The position numbers and the translations under genes were made by a program. Below are positions 16,353 to 24,163 of a DNA stretch of 64,000 nt, in pieces (position 1 is the first letter of the stretch; every line of letters begins with the position of its first letter). The DNA is taken from NCBI RefSeq assembly GCF_947581735.1, contig NZ_CANPVT010000002.1:186001-250000 (forward strand). Direction: 5' to 3'. This DNA comes from Candidatus Palauibacter soopunensis. Lineage in GTDB: Bacteria > Gemmatimonadota > Gemmatimonadetes > Palauibacterales > Palauibacteraceae. The notes beneath the pieces were generated by a model that worked only from the letters and a program-made list of their open reading frames with translations, was not told where the DNA came from and searched no databases.

Positions 16353-17127
16353 CGAAGATGAACACCGCCGGTCCGGTGAGGCGGATCCGTCCCGCCTCGA
16401 GGAACTCCACCGTCAACGGGGCCCCGGACCGGACGAGGAACTCGACGCGGTCCCCCGCCTCGCCCGCGGCCCGGAGCGCGAAAGCCGCCGCCATGCAGCC
16501 GCTGCCGCACGCGAGCGTCTCCCCTTCCACGCCCCGTTCGAAGGTACGGATCAACGCCGTCGCTCCGTCGCGGGCGACAAGGTGCACATTCGCCCCTCCC
16601 GGACCGACATCCTCCCGCCACCGCAGGGGCCGGCAGAGATCGTCGAAGTCCTCGACGTCCACCGACGGGACGGGGACGACAAGGTGCGCCGTCCCCATCC
16701 GCACCAGCCAGGCGTCCCGTTCCCCCCGCTTCCCGGTCCCGACGCGCGCGCGCAACTCGCGTTCCACGCGGGCGTCGAGCGCATATTCCAGGGCCACGCC
16801 GTCCTCCCGCACCCGCGCCAGGATCTCACCGTCGTCCGTCACGAGGATGTGATCGGGGGGCACGAGCCCCCTGTCCACTGCGTAGCGCGCCGCGCAACGC
16901 GAACCGTTCCCGCAGGTGGAAAACTCGGAGCCATCGCAGTTGAAGAAGCGGAGGCGGACGACTTCTTCGCTCAGGCTTCGCACCGTGATCAGCCCGTCCA
17001 CGCCGACGCCCGTCGCGCGGGGGCACAGCGCGGCGGCCAGGGTCCCCGCATCCCGGAGCCCCAGTTCTTCACCGCGCACGATCACGAAGTCGTTGCCGGC
17101 TCCGGTGTACTTGCTGAATAACGACAT
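16324..17127 (-). CDS. dapF: Diaminopimelate epimerase
   Basis: DapF interconverts LL- and meso-diaminopimelate for lysine and peptidoglycan synthesis. The 267-residue protein starts MSLFSKYTGAGNDFVIV. The two catalytic cysteines are present in FSTCGNGSRC and LACGSGCMAAA, although the second motif has Ser-Gly-Cys where most have Thr-Gly-Ala. A transcription terminator and a small ORF lie directly upstream on the same strand. mutY follows with a 29-base overlap. Confidence 0.95.
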   Translation of the reverse strand: MSLFSKYTGAGNDFVIVRGEELGLRDAGTLAAALCPRATGVGVDGLITVRSLSEEVVRLRFFNCDGSEFSTCGNGSRCAARYAVDRGLVPPDHILVTDDGEILARVREDGVALEYALDARVERELRARVGTGKRGERDAWLVRMGTAHLVVPVPSVDVEDFDDLCRPLRWREDVGPGGANVHLVARDGATALIRTFERGVEGETLACGSGCMAAAFALRAAGEAGDRVEFLVRSGAPLTVEFLEAGRIRLTGPAVFIFDGVFPEATR

Positions 17128-17147
17128 TTCCAGAGGGGAGGGGGGCG

Positions 17148-17185
17148 AAAAGGAAACCGGCCGCGAGCGTGAAGCCCGCGGCCGG
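17148..17185 (-). terminator. Intrinsic terminator/attenuator upstream of dapF
   Basis: On the minus strand a nine-base-pair stem (arms CCGGCCGCG and CGCGGCCGG, 17185-17157) is followed by TTTCCTTTT. It lies 21 bases before the dapF ATG and about 100 bases after the small ORF at 17283-17348. It can end that unit or attenuate dapF. Confidence 0.65.
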
Positions 17186-17282
17186 CTCTTGTCTCAACCG
17201 AAACCTGACTCGACGCGACGCCGGCGAGGCACCGCAGCTTTCAGGTCGGCGCATGTCTCGAGCGCCACCGGTTCAAGACCGG

Positions 17283-17348
17283 TTACGCAGCCTCGAGGCG
17301 ATCGCTTGCCCGTGCCGAGTCAGACCCGGTTCTACATCCTGCAGACAC
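17283..17348 (-). CDS. Very small ORF with perfect extended Shine-Dalgarno (possible leader peptide)
   Basis: A 21-codon frame starts at GTG 17348, seven bases after AGGAGG within AAAGGAGGTGATC, an uninterrupted complement of the usual 16S rRNA 3' end. The peptide begins VSAGCRTGSDSARASDRL and ends at TAA. It is Ser/Ala/Arg-rich, has no lysine, and resembles nothing I recognise. About 100 bases downstream is the terminator that precedes dapF. The SD strongly suggests real translation; whether the peptide or only the act of translation matters is unknown. It could also be the start of a longer gene broken by mutation. Confidence 0.4.
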   Translation of the reverse strand: MSAGCRTGSDSARASDRLEAA

Positions 17349-17501
17349 TAGATCACCTCCTTTCAAGGGGTTTACGGATAGGGCACGAATGCACCTACTG
17401 TGCGCCATGATGCCGCCCGCCGGCCCGCGCTGCAAGTTTTTTCACCTTGCTAGCCCTGCCACCTTGCGTGAGAATCAGGCCGGCCGGACGGCGAGGAGGA
17501 G

Positions 17502-18179
17502 ATGACGGACAGCGAAATGGGAGCGTTGTCGCCGGAGGAGCGGCAGGCGACGGTAGACCGTCTCTGTGCGCATTTCGCGCGCGACGCCATGAACACGACG
17601 GAACTGGAACGCCGCCTGGACATCGCGTACGCCGCGCGCACCCGGGCGGAACTCGTTGCGCTCGAGCGAGACCTGCCCGCTCTCCGGAGCGAAACCCGCC
17701 CCACCGTCCCCGCGCCCGCGCCTACCGCCTCCGTGCCGGTGGACCCGGCCCGACCTGTCCAGGAGAACGACCTCATCGTCTCGATCTGGGGGGCGACCGA
17801 ACGCAAGGGCAGCTGGGTCCCGCCCCGCCAGCTCACCGCCGTCACCGTGATGGGTGGCACGGATCTCGATTTTCGGCAGGCGACGTTCGCGACGGAGGCG
17901 ATTTCGATCCGGCTCCTCGCGCTCATGGGAGGCGTGGACATCGTCGTTCCTCCAGGTGTCCGCGTCGAGTGGGGCGGGATCGCGCTGATGGGGGGCGTGA
18001 CCATGCCGGAACCCGGTACGCCACCAGCACCGGACGCTCCCGTCATCCGCATCAGCGGTCTCGTTTGCATGGGAGGTGTCGACGTCGTCGAGCGACACCC
18101 CGGCGAGAGCGCGAGGGACGCGCGGAAGCGAATCAGAAACGACCGCAAGGCCCGGCGCAAACTCGCTTCGGGCGACTAG
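17502..18179 (+). CDS. DUF1707/LiaF-like protein
   Basis: The 225-residue protein opens with a DUF1707-type helical domain (about residues 6-60, LSPEERQATVDRLCAHFARD...TTELERRLDIAY). The C-terminal half is a repetitive beta-structure of the LiaF/cell-wall-stress type: TAVTVMGGTDLDFR, IRLLALMGGVDIVVPPG, ISGLVCMGGVDVVER. No membrane segment is present. Related proteins are thought to sense or respond to envelope stress; the exact job here is unknown. Confidence 0.75.
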   Translation: MTDSEMGALSPEERQATVDRLCAHFARDAMNTTELERRLDIAYAARTRAELVALERDLPALRSETRPTVPAPAPTASVPVDPARPVQENDLIVSIWGATERKGSWVPPRQLTAVTVMGGTDLDFRQATFATEAISIRLLALMGGVDIVVPPGVRVEWGGIALMGGVTMPEPGTPPAPDAPVIRISGLVCMGGVDVVERHPGESARDARKRIRNDRKARRKLASGD

Positions 18180-18191
18180 TGCAGGGGTTGC

Positions 18192-18221
18192 TTGACGCCC
18201 GGCTCGCGGCTCGGGTATAGT
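18192..18221 (+). promoter_or_regulatory. gcvH-gcvP promoter
   Basis: TTGACG (18192-18197) and TATAGT (18216-18221) are separated by 18 bases, each with five of six consensus matches. The gcvH ATG is at 18274. The leader of about 45 bases is too short for a glycine riboswitch, and none is visible. Confidence 0.7.
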
Positions 18222-18273
18222 CCCCACGCCGCCAGCCCAGAGACGCTCGATCCGAAGCAAAGGCAAGGTACGC

Positions 18274-18675
18274 ATGTCGGACATTCCGGAAGACCTCAGA
18301 TACACGCCCGAGCACGAGTACGTGCGGAAAGCGGACGTCGACGGTGAGGTCTTGATCGGGATCACGGACTACGCCCAGGGCGAATTGGGCGATGTGGTCT
18401 ACGTCGAACTCCCCGCGCCCGGCGAAGAGTTCGGACAGATGGAAGCGTTCGGGACCGTCGAGGCCGTGAAGACCGTCTCCGAACTCTTCTGCCCCGCCGC
18501 GGGAGCGATCGTGGCGGTGAACGAAGCGCTGGAGGCCGACCCCGGTCTCGTCAACAGCGATCCCTACGGCGAAGGATGGATGATCCGGCTCGAGCTGGAA
18601 ACGCCCGAGGACTTCAACGACCTCCTCACCGCCGAACAGTACGCCGCCCTCGTCGCCGACGCGGACGAGATCTGA
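18274..18675 (+). CDS. gcvH: Glycine cleavage system H protein
   Basis: This 133-residue lipoyl carrier shuttles the aminomethyl group between P and T proteins. The lipoylated lysine lies in [16 protein letters not shown] (about residue 66). The ends YTPEHEYV and [10 protein letters not shown] fit the family. It starts the gcvH-gcvP-UPF0173-lipM run. gcvT, the aminomethyltransferase, is not in the window. Confidence 0.96.
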   Translation: MSDIPEDLRYTPEHEYVRKADVDGEVLIGITDYAQGELGDVVYVELPAPGEEFGQMEAFGTVEAVKTVSELFCPAAGAIVAVNEALEADPGLVNSDPYGEGWMIRLELETPEDFNDLLTAEQYAALVADADEI

Positions 18676-18691
18676 CGGCCCGCTCCTGAAC

Positions 18692-21595
18692 ATGCGGTTT
18701 GAGATGGAGCCGTTCGCCGAGTTCGCCCGGCGCCACATAGGACTGGCGCCCTCGGACGTGGAGTCGATGCTGGAGGTGATCGGCGTGACGAGCCTCGGCG
18801 AACTCGTCGAGGAGACCGTTCCCGAACCGATCCGCCTGGGTCGCGACCTCGACCTGCCCGAAGCGATCACGGAGAGAAGGCTCCTCGATCGCGCGGCGGA
18901 ACTCGCGGGTCTCAACCGTCCGTTCCGCTCCTATCTCGGTCTGGGGTATCACGGGACGCTGACACCCGGCGTCATCCTCCGGAACATCTTGGAGAACCCA
19001 GGGTGGTATACACAGTATACACCCTATCAGGCCGAGATCTCGCAGGGGCGCCTCGAGGCCCTGCTCAACTTCCAGACGATGGTCATCGACCTCACGGGGC
19101 TTCCGATCGCGAATGCCTCGCTGCTGGACGAGGGAACCGCCGCGGCGGAGGCGATGCTCATGCTCTGGGGCAGCAAGGGGAGCGAAGACCGGAACGTCTT
19201 TCTCGTGTCCGAGGCCTGTCACCCCCAGACCGTCGCCGTCGTCCGCGGCCGCGCACGGCCGCTCGGAATCCAGGTCCGGCTCTTCCAGCACGGCGACATC
19301 GCCGCCCATGATCCGGACGACGCCTTCGGCGCGCTTCTGCAGTACCCGACGACGGAAGGCGCGGTCGTCGACTATCGGGGTCTCTGCGACGCGCTTCACG
19401 AGCACGGCGCCGGGGTCGTCGTCGCGGCCGATCTTCTCGCCCTGGCGCTGCTCGTGCCGCCGGGCGAGTTCGGCGCGGACATCGCCGTCGGCAACTCTCA
19501 GCGGTTCGGCGTACCGATGGGTTACGGCGGGCCGCACGCCGCCTACCTCGCGGCCACGGATGCGTTCAAGCGCAAGCTGCCTGGCCGGATCATCGGAGTC
19601 TCGGTCGACGCGGACGGGAACCCGGCGCTCCGGATGGCCCTGCAGACCCGCGAGCAGCACATTCGGCGAGAGAAGGCGACCTCGAACATCTGCACCGCAC
19701 AGGTGCTGCTCGCGATCATGGCCGGGATGTACGCCGTGTATCACGGCCCGGAGGGCATCCGGGCCATCGCGACCCGCGTCCGAAAATTGACGTGGACCCT
19801 CGCTCGCGGACTTGAGCGGCTCGGGCACACGATCGTTCACGAGCAGTTCTTCGACACCCTGCAGGTCATACCCTCCGGCTTCACTTCCGCCGACATCCTC
19901 GCCAGGGCGCGCGAACGCGGCATCAACCTGCGGGATTTCGAGGACGGGACCGTCGGGGTCGCACTCGATGAGACGGTGCGGGGCGAGGATCTGGACGACC
20001 TGTTCGCGGTCTTCGGGGGAGGGGACGGCCCGGAGCTCAGCGCCGGAGACGTCGCGGCGGACATTCCCGAACCCGTCTATCCCGCGGAACTCGCCCGCGC
20101 CTCGGGCTACCTCGAGCACCCGGTCTTCAACCGGTACCATTCCGAGACCGAGATGCTGCGGTACATCCATCGGCTCGAAACCCGGGACCTGTCGCTGAAC
20201 ACGAGCATGATCCCGCTCGGATCCTGCACGATGAAGCTCAACGCGACATCGGAGATGATCCCCGTCACCTGGCCGGAATTCGGGTCTCTTCACCCGTTCG
20301 CTCCCGTGGACCAGGCCGAGGGATATCGGCGCCTGTTCGACGAACTGGAACGGTGGCTCTGCGAGATGAGCGGCCTCCCCGCCTGCTCGCTGCAACCGAA
20401 CTCGGGGGCGCAGGGCGAGTACACCGGCCTGCTCGTGATCGCGGCCCGTCACGAGGACCGGGGCGAAGGACACCGGGACGTGTGCCTCATCCCATCGTCG
20501 GCGCACGGAACGAACCCCGCGAGCGCGGTGATGGCCGGGATGAAGGTCGTGGTCGTCCGCTGCGACGAGAACGGGAACATCGATGTCGAGGATCTGCGCG
20601 CCAAGGCGGAGAAACATGCCGACCGGCTCGCGGCGACGATGATCACGTATCCGTCCACGCACGGCGTGTTCGAGTCGGCGATCCGGGAGGTGACGGACAT
20701 CGTCCATGAGCACGGCGGACTCGTATACCTGGATGGCGCCAACCTCAACGCGCAGGTCGGCCTCTGCCGGCCGGGCGACTACGGTGCCGACGTCATCCAC
20801 ATCAACCTCCACAAGACGTTCGCCATCCCGCACGGCGGCGGGGGCCCGGGAATGGGTCCGATCTGCGTGACCGACGAACTTGCGCCGTACCTGCCGGGAC
20901 ACCCGCTCGTCGATGTCGGCGGCGAAGCCGCGATCCCGCCGGTTTCCGCGGCGCCGTGGGGGAGCGCTTCGATTTTGCTCATCTCGTGGGCCTACGTCGC
21001 GATGCTCGGCCGGGACGGCGTACGAGCCGCGACCGAGGCGGCCGTTCTCAACGCGAACTACATGGCCAGTCTTCTCAGCGAGCACTTCGATGTTCTCTAC
21101 CGCGGCGAGCGCGGGCGGGTCGCGCACGAGTTCATCCTCGACCTGCGTCCGCTCAGGCGCGGGACGGGCGTCACGGACGAGGACGTTGCGAAGCGACTCA
21201 TGGACTACGGATTCCACGCGCCCACGATGTCCTTCCCGGTCGCGGGCACGATCATGATCGAGCCCACGGAGAGCGAGTCGAAGCGGGAACTGGACCGGCT
21301 CGTCGACGCGCTGATCTCGATTCGCGGTGAAATTCGGAGGATCGCGGAAGGGACGCTGGATGCGAAAGACAATCCGCTGAAGCACGCGCCCCACACCGCG
21401 GAGATGGTCACGGCCGATGAATGGGACCACGCCTACACGCGGCGGGAAGCGGCCTGGCCGGCGCCGTCGACCCGGGAGTGGAAGTTCTGGCCCCCCGTGC
21501 GCCGCGTGAACAACGCGTACGGAGACCGGAACCTCGTCTGCGCGTGTCCGCCGATCGAGAGCTACGAAGCCGAGCCCGCCGACACGGCGGTATAG
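18692..21595 (+). CDS. gcvP: Glycine dehydrogenase (decarboxylating), full-length P protein
   Basis: The 967-residue single-chain P protein decarboxylates glycine and loads the H protein. It combines both halves that are split into gcvPA/gcvPB in many bacteria. [17 protein letters not shown] opens the family's N-terminus; the PLP lysine is Lys708 in [27 protein letters not shown] and [13 protein letters not shown] motifs are present ([10 protein letters not shown]). It follows gcvH by 16 bases. A very long antisense open frame across this gene is a composition artefact. Confidence 0.97.
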   Translation: MRFEMEPFAEFARRHIGLAPSDVESMLEVIGVTSLGELVEETVPEPIRLGRDLDLPEAITERRLLDRAAELAGLNRPFRSYLGLGYHGTLTPGVILRNILENPGWYTQYTPYQAEISQGRLEALLNFQTMVIDLTGLPIANASLLDEGTAAAEAMLMLWGSKGSEDRNVFLVSEACHPQTVAVVRGRARPLGIQVRLFQHGDIAAHDPDDAFGALLQYPTTEGAVVDYRGLCDALHEHGAGVVVAADLLALALLVPPGEFGADIAVGNSQRFGVPMGYGGPHAAYLAATDAFKRKLPGRIIGVSVDADGNPALRMALQTREQHIRREKATSNICTAQVLLAIMAGMYAVYHGPEGIRAIATRVRKLTWTLARGLERLGHTIVHEQFFDTLQVIPSGFTSADILARARERGINLRDFEDGTVGVALDETVRGEDLDDLFAVFGGGDGPELSAGDVAADIPEPVYPAELARASGYLEHPVFNRYHSETEMLRYIHRLETRDLSLNTSMIPLGSCTMKLNATSEMIPVTWPEFGSLHPFAPVDQAEGYRRLFDELERWLCEMSGLPACSLQPNSGAQGEYTGLLVIAARHEDRGEGHRDVCLIPSSAHGTNPASAVMAGMKVVVVRCDENGNIDVEDLRAKAEKHADRLAATMITYPSTHGVFESAIREVTDIVHEHGGLVYLDGANLNAQVGLCRPGDYGADVIHINLHKTFAIPHGGGGPGMGPICVTDELAPYLPGHPLVDVGGEAAIPPVSAAPWGSASILLISWAYVAMLGRDGVRAATEAAVLNANYMASLLSEHFDVLYRGERGRVAHEFILDLRPLRRGTGVTDEDVAKRLMDYGFHAPTMSFPVAGTIMIEPTESESKRELDRLVDALISIRGEIRRIAEGTLDAKDNPLKHAPHTAEMVTADEWDHAYTRREAAWPAPSTREWKFWPPVRRVNNAYGDRNLVCACPPIESYEAEPADTAV

Positions 21596-21619
21596 GGGCA
21601 CCGACCAAGGGGAAAGCGG

Positions 21620-22312
21620 ATGGCACGACTCGTCTTTCACGGCCAGAGCTGCTACGAGATCGAGACCGCGGACGGAACGCGGATCCTCATCGACCCGTTT
21701 CTGACCGGGAACCCGGTGGCGGACGTCGGACCGGAGCACTTCACCGACCGCCTCGACTATCTCCTCCTCACGCACGGGCACGGCGACCACATCGCGGACA
21801 CCTGGGACATCCTCGAGGCGACGAACGCGAAACTCATCGCCACGTATGAGATCGTGTCGTACGCCGGGGAAGTGCAGGGCCACGGGAACGCCCACGCCAT
21901 GCACATCGGCGGTGCCCACGAGTTTCCCTTCGGGCGCGTCAAGCTCACCGTGGCGATCCACGGCGGGAAGATCGACGCGCCGGGCGCGGAGGCCTACACG
22001 ACGACGCCCGCCGGCATCCTCCTCACCGTGGACGGCACCCGCGTCTACCACGCCGGAGATACCGCGCTCACGCGCGACATGGAGCTTCTGAACGGAGAAG
22101 TGGATGTCGCGCTGGTGCCGATCGGCGACAACTTCACGATGGGTCCGGAGGACGCCGCGCGCGCGATAAAGATGATCGAACCCCGCATCGCCGTTCCGAA
22201 CCACTACGGCACATGGGAGTTGATCGATGTCGATCCGGCCCGCTTCGTGGACGCCGTGGGCGACACCGCCGATGTCGTGATCCTCAAGCCCGGAGAGGCC
22301 CTGGAGTTGTGA
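21620..22312 (+). CDS. UPF0173 metal-dependent hydrolase
   Basis: This 230-residue MBL-fold protein has THGHGDHIADT, the metal-binding HxHxDH, and later VYHAGDTALTRDME and VPNHYGTWE. It begins MARLVFHGQSCYEIE, as UPF0173 members do. Substrate unknown. It lies 24 bases after gcvP, and its TGA overlaps the GTG start of the lipM-like gene (GTGA), so it is probably in the same operon. Confidence 0.88.
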   Translation: MARLVFHGQSCYEIETADGTRILIDPFLTGNPVADVGPEHFTDRLDYLLLTHGHGDHIADTWDILEATNAKLIATYEIVSYAGEVQGHGNAHAMHIGGAHEFPFGRVKLTVAIHGGKIDAPGAEAYTTTPAGILLTVDGTRVYHAGDTALTRDMELLNGEVDVALVPIGDNFTMGPEDAARAIKMIEPRIAVPNHYGTWELIDVDPARFVDAVGDTADVVILKPGEALEL

Positions 22313-23202
22313 CCGCGCGGCGGGCGCGTTCCCGGCCGGGGGGGGCTCCGTGCCTCGTACTCCCCTACACCGTAGCGGACGGCGCCCGCAACATGGCCTT
22401 GGACGAGGCGATGCTCGAGCTCGCCGCGGGCGGCTCGACGCTGCTCCGCTTCTACGGCTGGGAACCCTGGTGTCTGTCGCTGGGGCGGCATCAGACGGCG
22501 CCGAACCGGCTGCTCGGGAGTTCCCCCGACGACCTCCGTCCCGGCGTCGACGCCGTTCGGCGACCAACGGGCGGCCGATCCGTCTTCCATGGACCCGAGA
22601 TCACGTACGCCCTCGCCTGTCCCGCACGGGCGTGGGGCGGGCCCCGGGCCGTCCTGCAAGCGGTGCACCGCGCACTGGCCGAGGGGCTGCGCGCTGTGGG
22701 GGTCCCGCTCGACACGGTTCAGAGCGCCGATGCGGAGGCGGGTTTCGCGGCCGCCCGGATCTCGGCCGCGAGCTGCTTTCGCGATCCCGCCCCGGGAGAG
22801 CTCACCGCGCGCGGCCGCAAGCTAGTGGGCAGCGCGCAGTGCCGTCGCCGCGGGGGCGTGCTCCAGCACGGGTCCATTCTCCTCGAGGACAAACAGCATC
22901 TCGGTGACCTCGCCGGCCGCGACATCGAGCCGCGGGGGAGCGCCCCGGCGGGGGTCTCCGGGAGGGGGCCCGCGATCGGCCTGAACGAGTTGCTTGACCC
23001 CGTGCCCGACCCTCGTCTCATTGTCGAGCGCCTCACGGACCACGTGGCCCGCGCGTTTGGCTCGCCCGCCGCGGCCGCGACGAGCGCTTCCGCCGGGATC
23101 GCGACTTCCGCGGCTCTGACCCGCCTTGCCACCGGCTATGAGCGCGTCCACCGCTCCGGCGCCTGGCTCTGGCGCCGGGAACGACCCCTGCCCGCCGCTT
23201 GA
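22309..23202 (+). CDS. lipM: Octanoyltransferase LipM-like (lipoate ligase family)
   Basis: I place the start at GTG 22309, overlapping the previous stop, giving 297 residues. The biotin/lipoate ligase fold is marked by RRPTGGRSVFHGPEITYAL and GRKLVGSAQCRRRGGVLQHGSILL. A Cys in AASCFRDPAPGEL sits where LipM has its catalytic cysteine, which lipoate ligase LplA lacks. LipM transfers octanoate from acyl carrier protein to GcvH, fitting its place after gcvH-gcvP. LplA-type salvage remains the alternative. Confidence 0.82.
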   Translation: MTARRARSRPGGAPCLVLPYTVADGARNMALDEAMLELAAGGSTLLRFYGWEPWCLSLGRHQTAPNRLLGSSPDDLRPGVDAVRRPTGGRSVFHGPEITYALACPARAWGGPRAVLQAVHRALAEGLRAVGVPLDTVQSADAEAGFAAARISAASCFRDPAPGELTARGRKLVGSAQCRRRGGVLQHGSILLEDKQHLGDLAGRDIEPRGSAPAGVSGRGPAIGLNELLDPVPDPRLIVERLTDHVARAFGSPAAAATSASAGIATSAALTRLATGYERVHRSGAWLWRRERPLPAA

Positions 23203-23227
23203 CGGTCCCGCAGACCGCTTCTAGCTT
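23199..23227 (+). promoter_or_regulatory. Candidate promoter of the ExbB-like gene
   Basis: TTGACG (23199-23204) and TAGCTT (23222-23227) are separated by 17 bases. The -35 overlaps the end of the lipM-like gene. The gene starts at TTG 23303. Confidence 0.45.
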
Positions 23228-23302
23228 GGTTCCGCTCGTGCTCAAGCGCATCCGCGCCGGACGGGTACCAGTCAATCGATCAACCTTACCGGGAGGCCCA
23301 CC

Positions 23303-23980
23303 TTGATCGCGTCCACACTCTGGTTGCAGGAGTCACAACTGAGGTTGGGGGAAGGGCAGTCGCTCAACCTCGTGGAGATCTGGGATGCCGGGGGATGGAT
23401 GATGTGGCCGCTCGGGATCGCGCTGGCCATCGGGGTTCTCATCATCCTCTGGAAGCTCGTCGACCTGCAGTTGAAGGGCGGCAAGAACAAGAAAGTCCTC
23501 CAGGAAGCGGACGAACAGATCGCCGGCGGCCACCTCGATGAGGCGCTCGAAGTCTGCACCGAATCCGGCGCTCCGGCGGGGAACGTCCTCAGCGCCGGGC
23601 TCTCGCGGTACAACGAGGGGACCGACCGCGCGACGCAGGCCGTGGAGAACGCCGGCGCCATCGAAGTCGCGGGTCTCGAGAAGGGCCTCGTATGGCTGGC
23701 GACGCTGTCGAACGTCGCTCCCCTCCTCGGCTTCCTCGGGACCGTGATCGGGATGATCATGGCCTTCCAGGCCATCGAGATCGCGGGCGAAGTCGAAGCC
23801 ACGCTGGTTGCGGGCGGGATCAAGGTCGCGCTCATCACGACCGCCACCGGTCTCACGATCGCGATTCCGATCAACATCTTCCACAACTACTTCGTGACGA
23901 AGATCGATCGCCTCGTCATCGACATGGAAGAGAGTGCCCAGCGTCTCATCGACGCGCTGCACGAGCGCGCGGCCGGCTAG
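23303..23980 (+). CDS. MotA/TolQ/ExbB-family proton channel protein
   Basis: The 225-residue inner-membrane protein has three membrane segments: about residues 30-50, 120-145 and 165-185. The conserved core is VAPLLGFLGTVIGMIMAFQAI and ALITTATGLTIAIPINI. Such proteins form pentameric channels that energise outer-membrane processes with an ExbD/TolR partner. No ExbD/TolR gene follows; a strong terminator does. The start is TTG 23303 after GGGAGG at six bases. The partner must be elsewhere. Confidence 0.9.
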   Translation: MIASTLWLQESQLRLGEGQSLNLVEIWDAGGWMMWPLGIALAIGVLIILWKLVDLQLKGGKNKKVLQEADEQIAGGHLDEALEVCTESGAPAGNVLSAGLSRYNEGTDRATQAVENAGAIEVAGLEKGLVWLATLSNVAPLLGFLGTVIGMIMAFQAIEIAGEVEATLVAGGIKVALITTATGLTIAIPINIFHNYFVTKIDRLVIDMEESAQRLIDALHERAAG

Positions 23981-24037
23981 AAAAGGGAGCCCGCCGCCGC
24001 GGCGTTTTCCCGGCGCGCGAGAGGGGTTTCGAACAAG

Positions 24038-24065
24038 CGGCCCGCCACCTCGGCGGGCCGTTTTT
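24038..24065 (+). terminator. Intrinsic terminator after the ExbB-like gene
   Basis: Arms CGGCCCGCC and GGCGGGCCG form a nine-base-pair stem with loop ACCTC, followed directly by five T. It ends the ExbB-like transcript. Confidence 0.85.
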
Positions 24066-24163
24066 CGTTCGATCCCCGGTGGGGCTTCGCTTGCATCGAG
24101 GCCATCGCAGCATCGAAGTTCGGTGTGAATGGGGTGGGGACGACGTGGGAAGGAGGCCTTCCT

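Larger units (their letters stand above)
17128..17501. other. Intergenic region upstream of dapF
   Basis: This 374-base gap between divergent dapF and the DUF1707 gene holds the small ORF and terminator listed separately, plus a hairpin ACCGGTTCAAGACCGGT near 17268. I found no convincing sigma-70 promoter and no tRNA or rRNA. Confidence 0.5.

Noticed and set aside
17262..17285. Hairpin ACCGG-TTCAAGA-CCGGT resembling a tRNA T-arm
   Set aside because: No matching acceptor stem, anticodon arm or D-arm can be built on either strand.
17345..17370. GATCACCTCCTTTC on the plus strand, like the 3' end of 16S rRNA
   Set aside because: Nothing upstream resembles helix 44/45 of 16S rRNA. On the minus strand it reads as a Shine-Dalgarno in front of GTG.
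18626..22567. A 1313-codon antisense open frame across gcvH, gcvP and UPF0173
   Set aside because: It is opposite to three well-identified genes, has Arg/His/Asp-rich composition typical of antisense frames in GC-rich DNA, and contains no domain.
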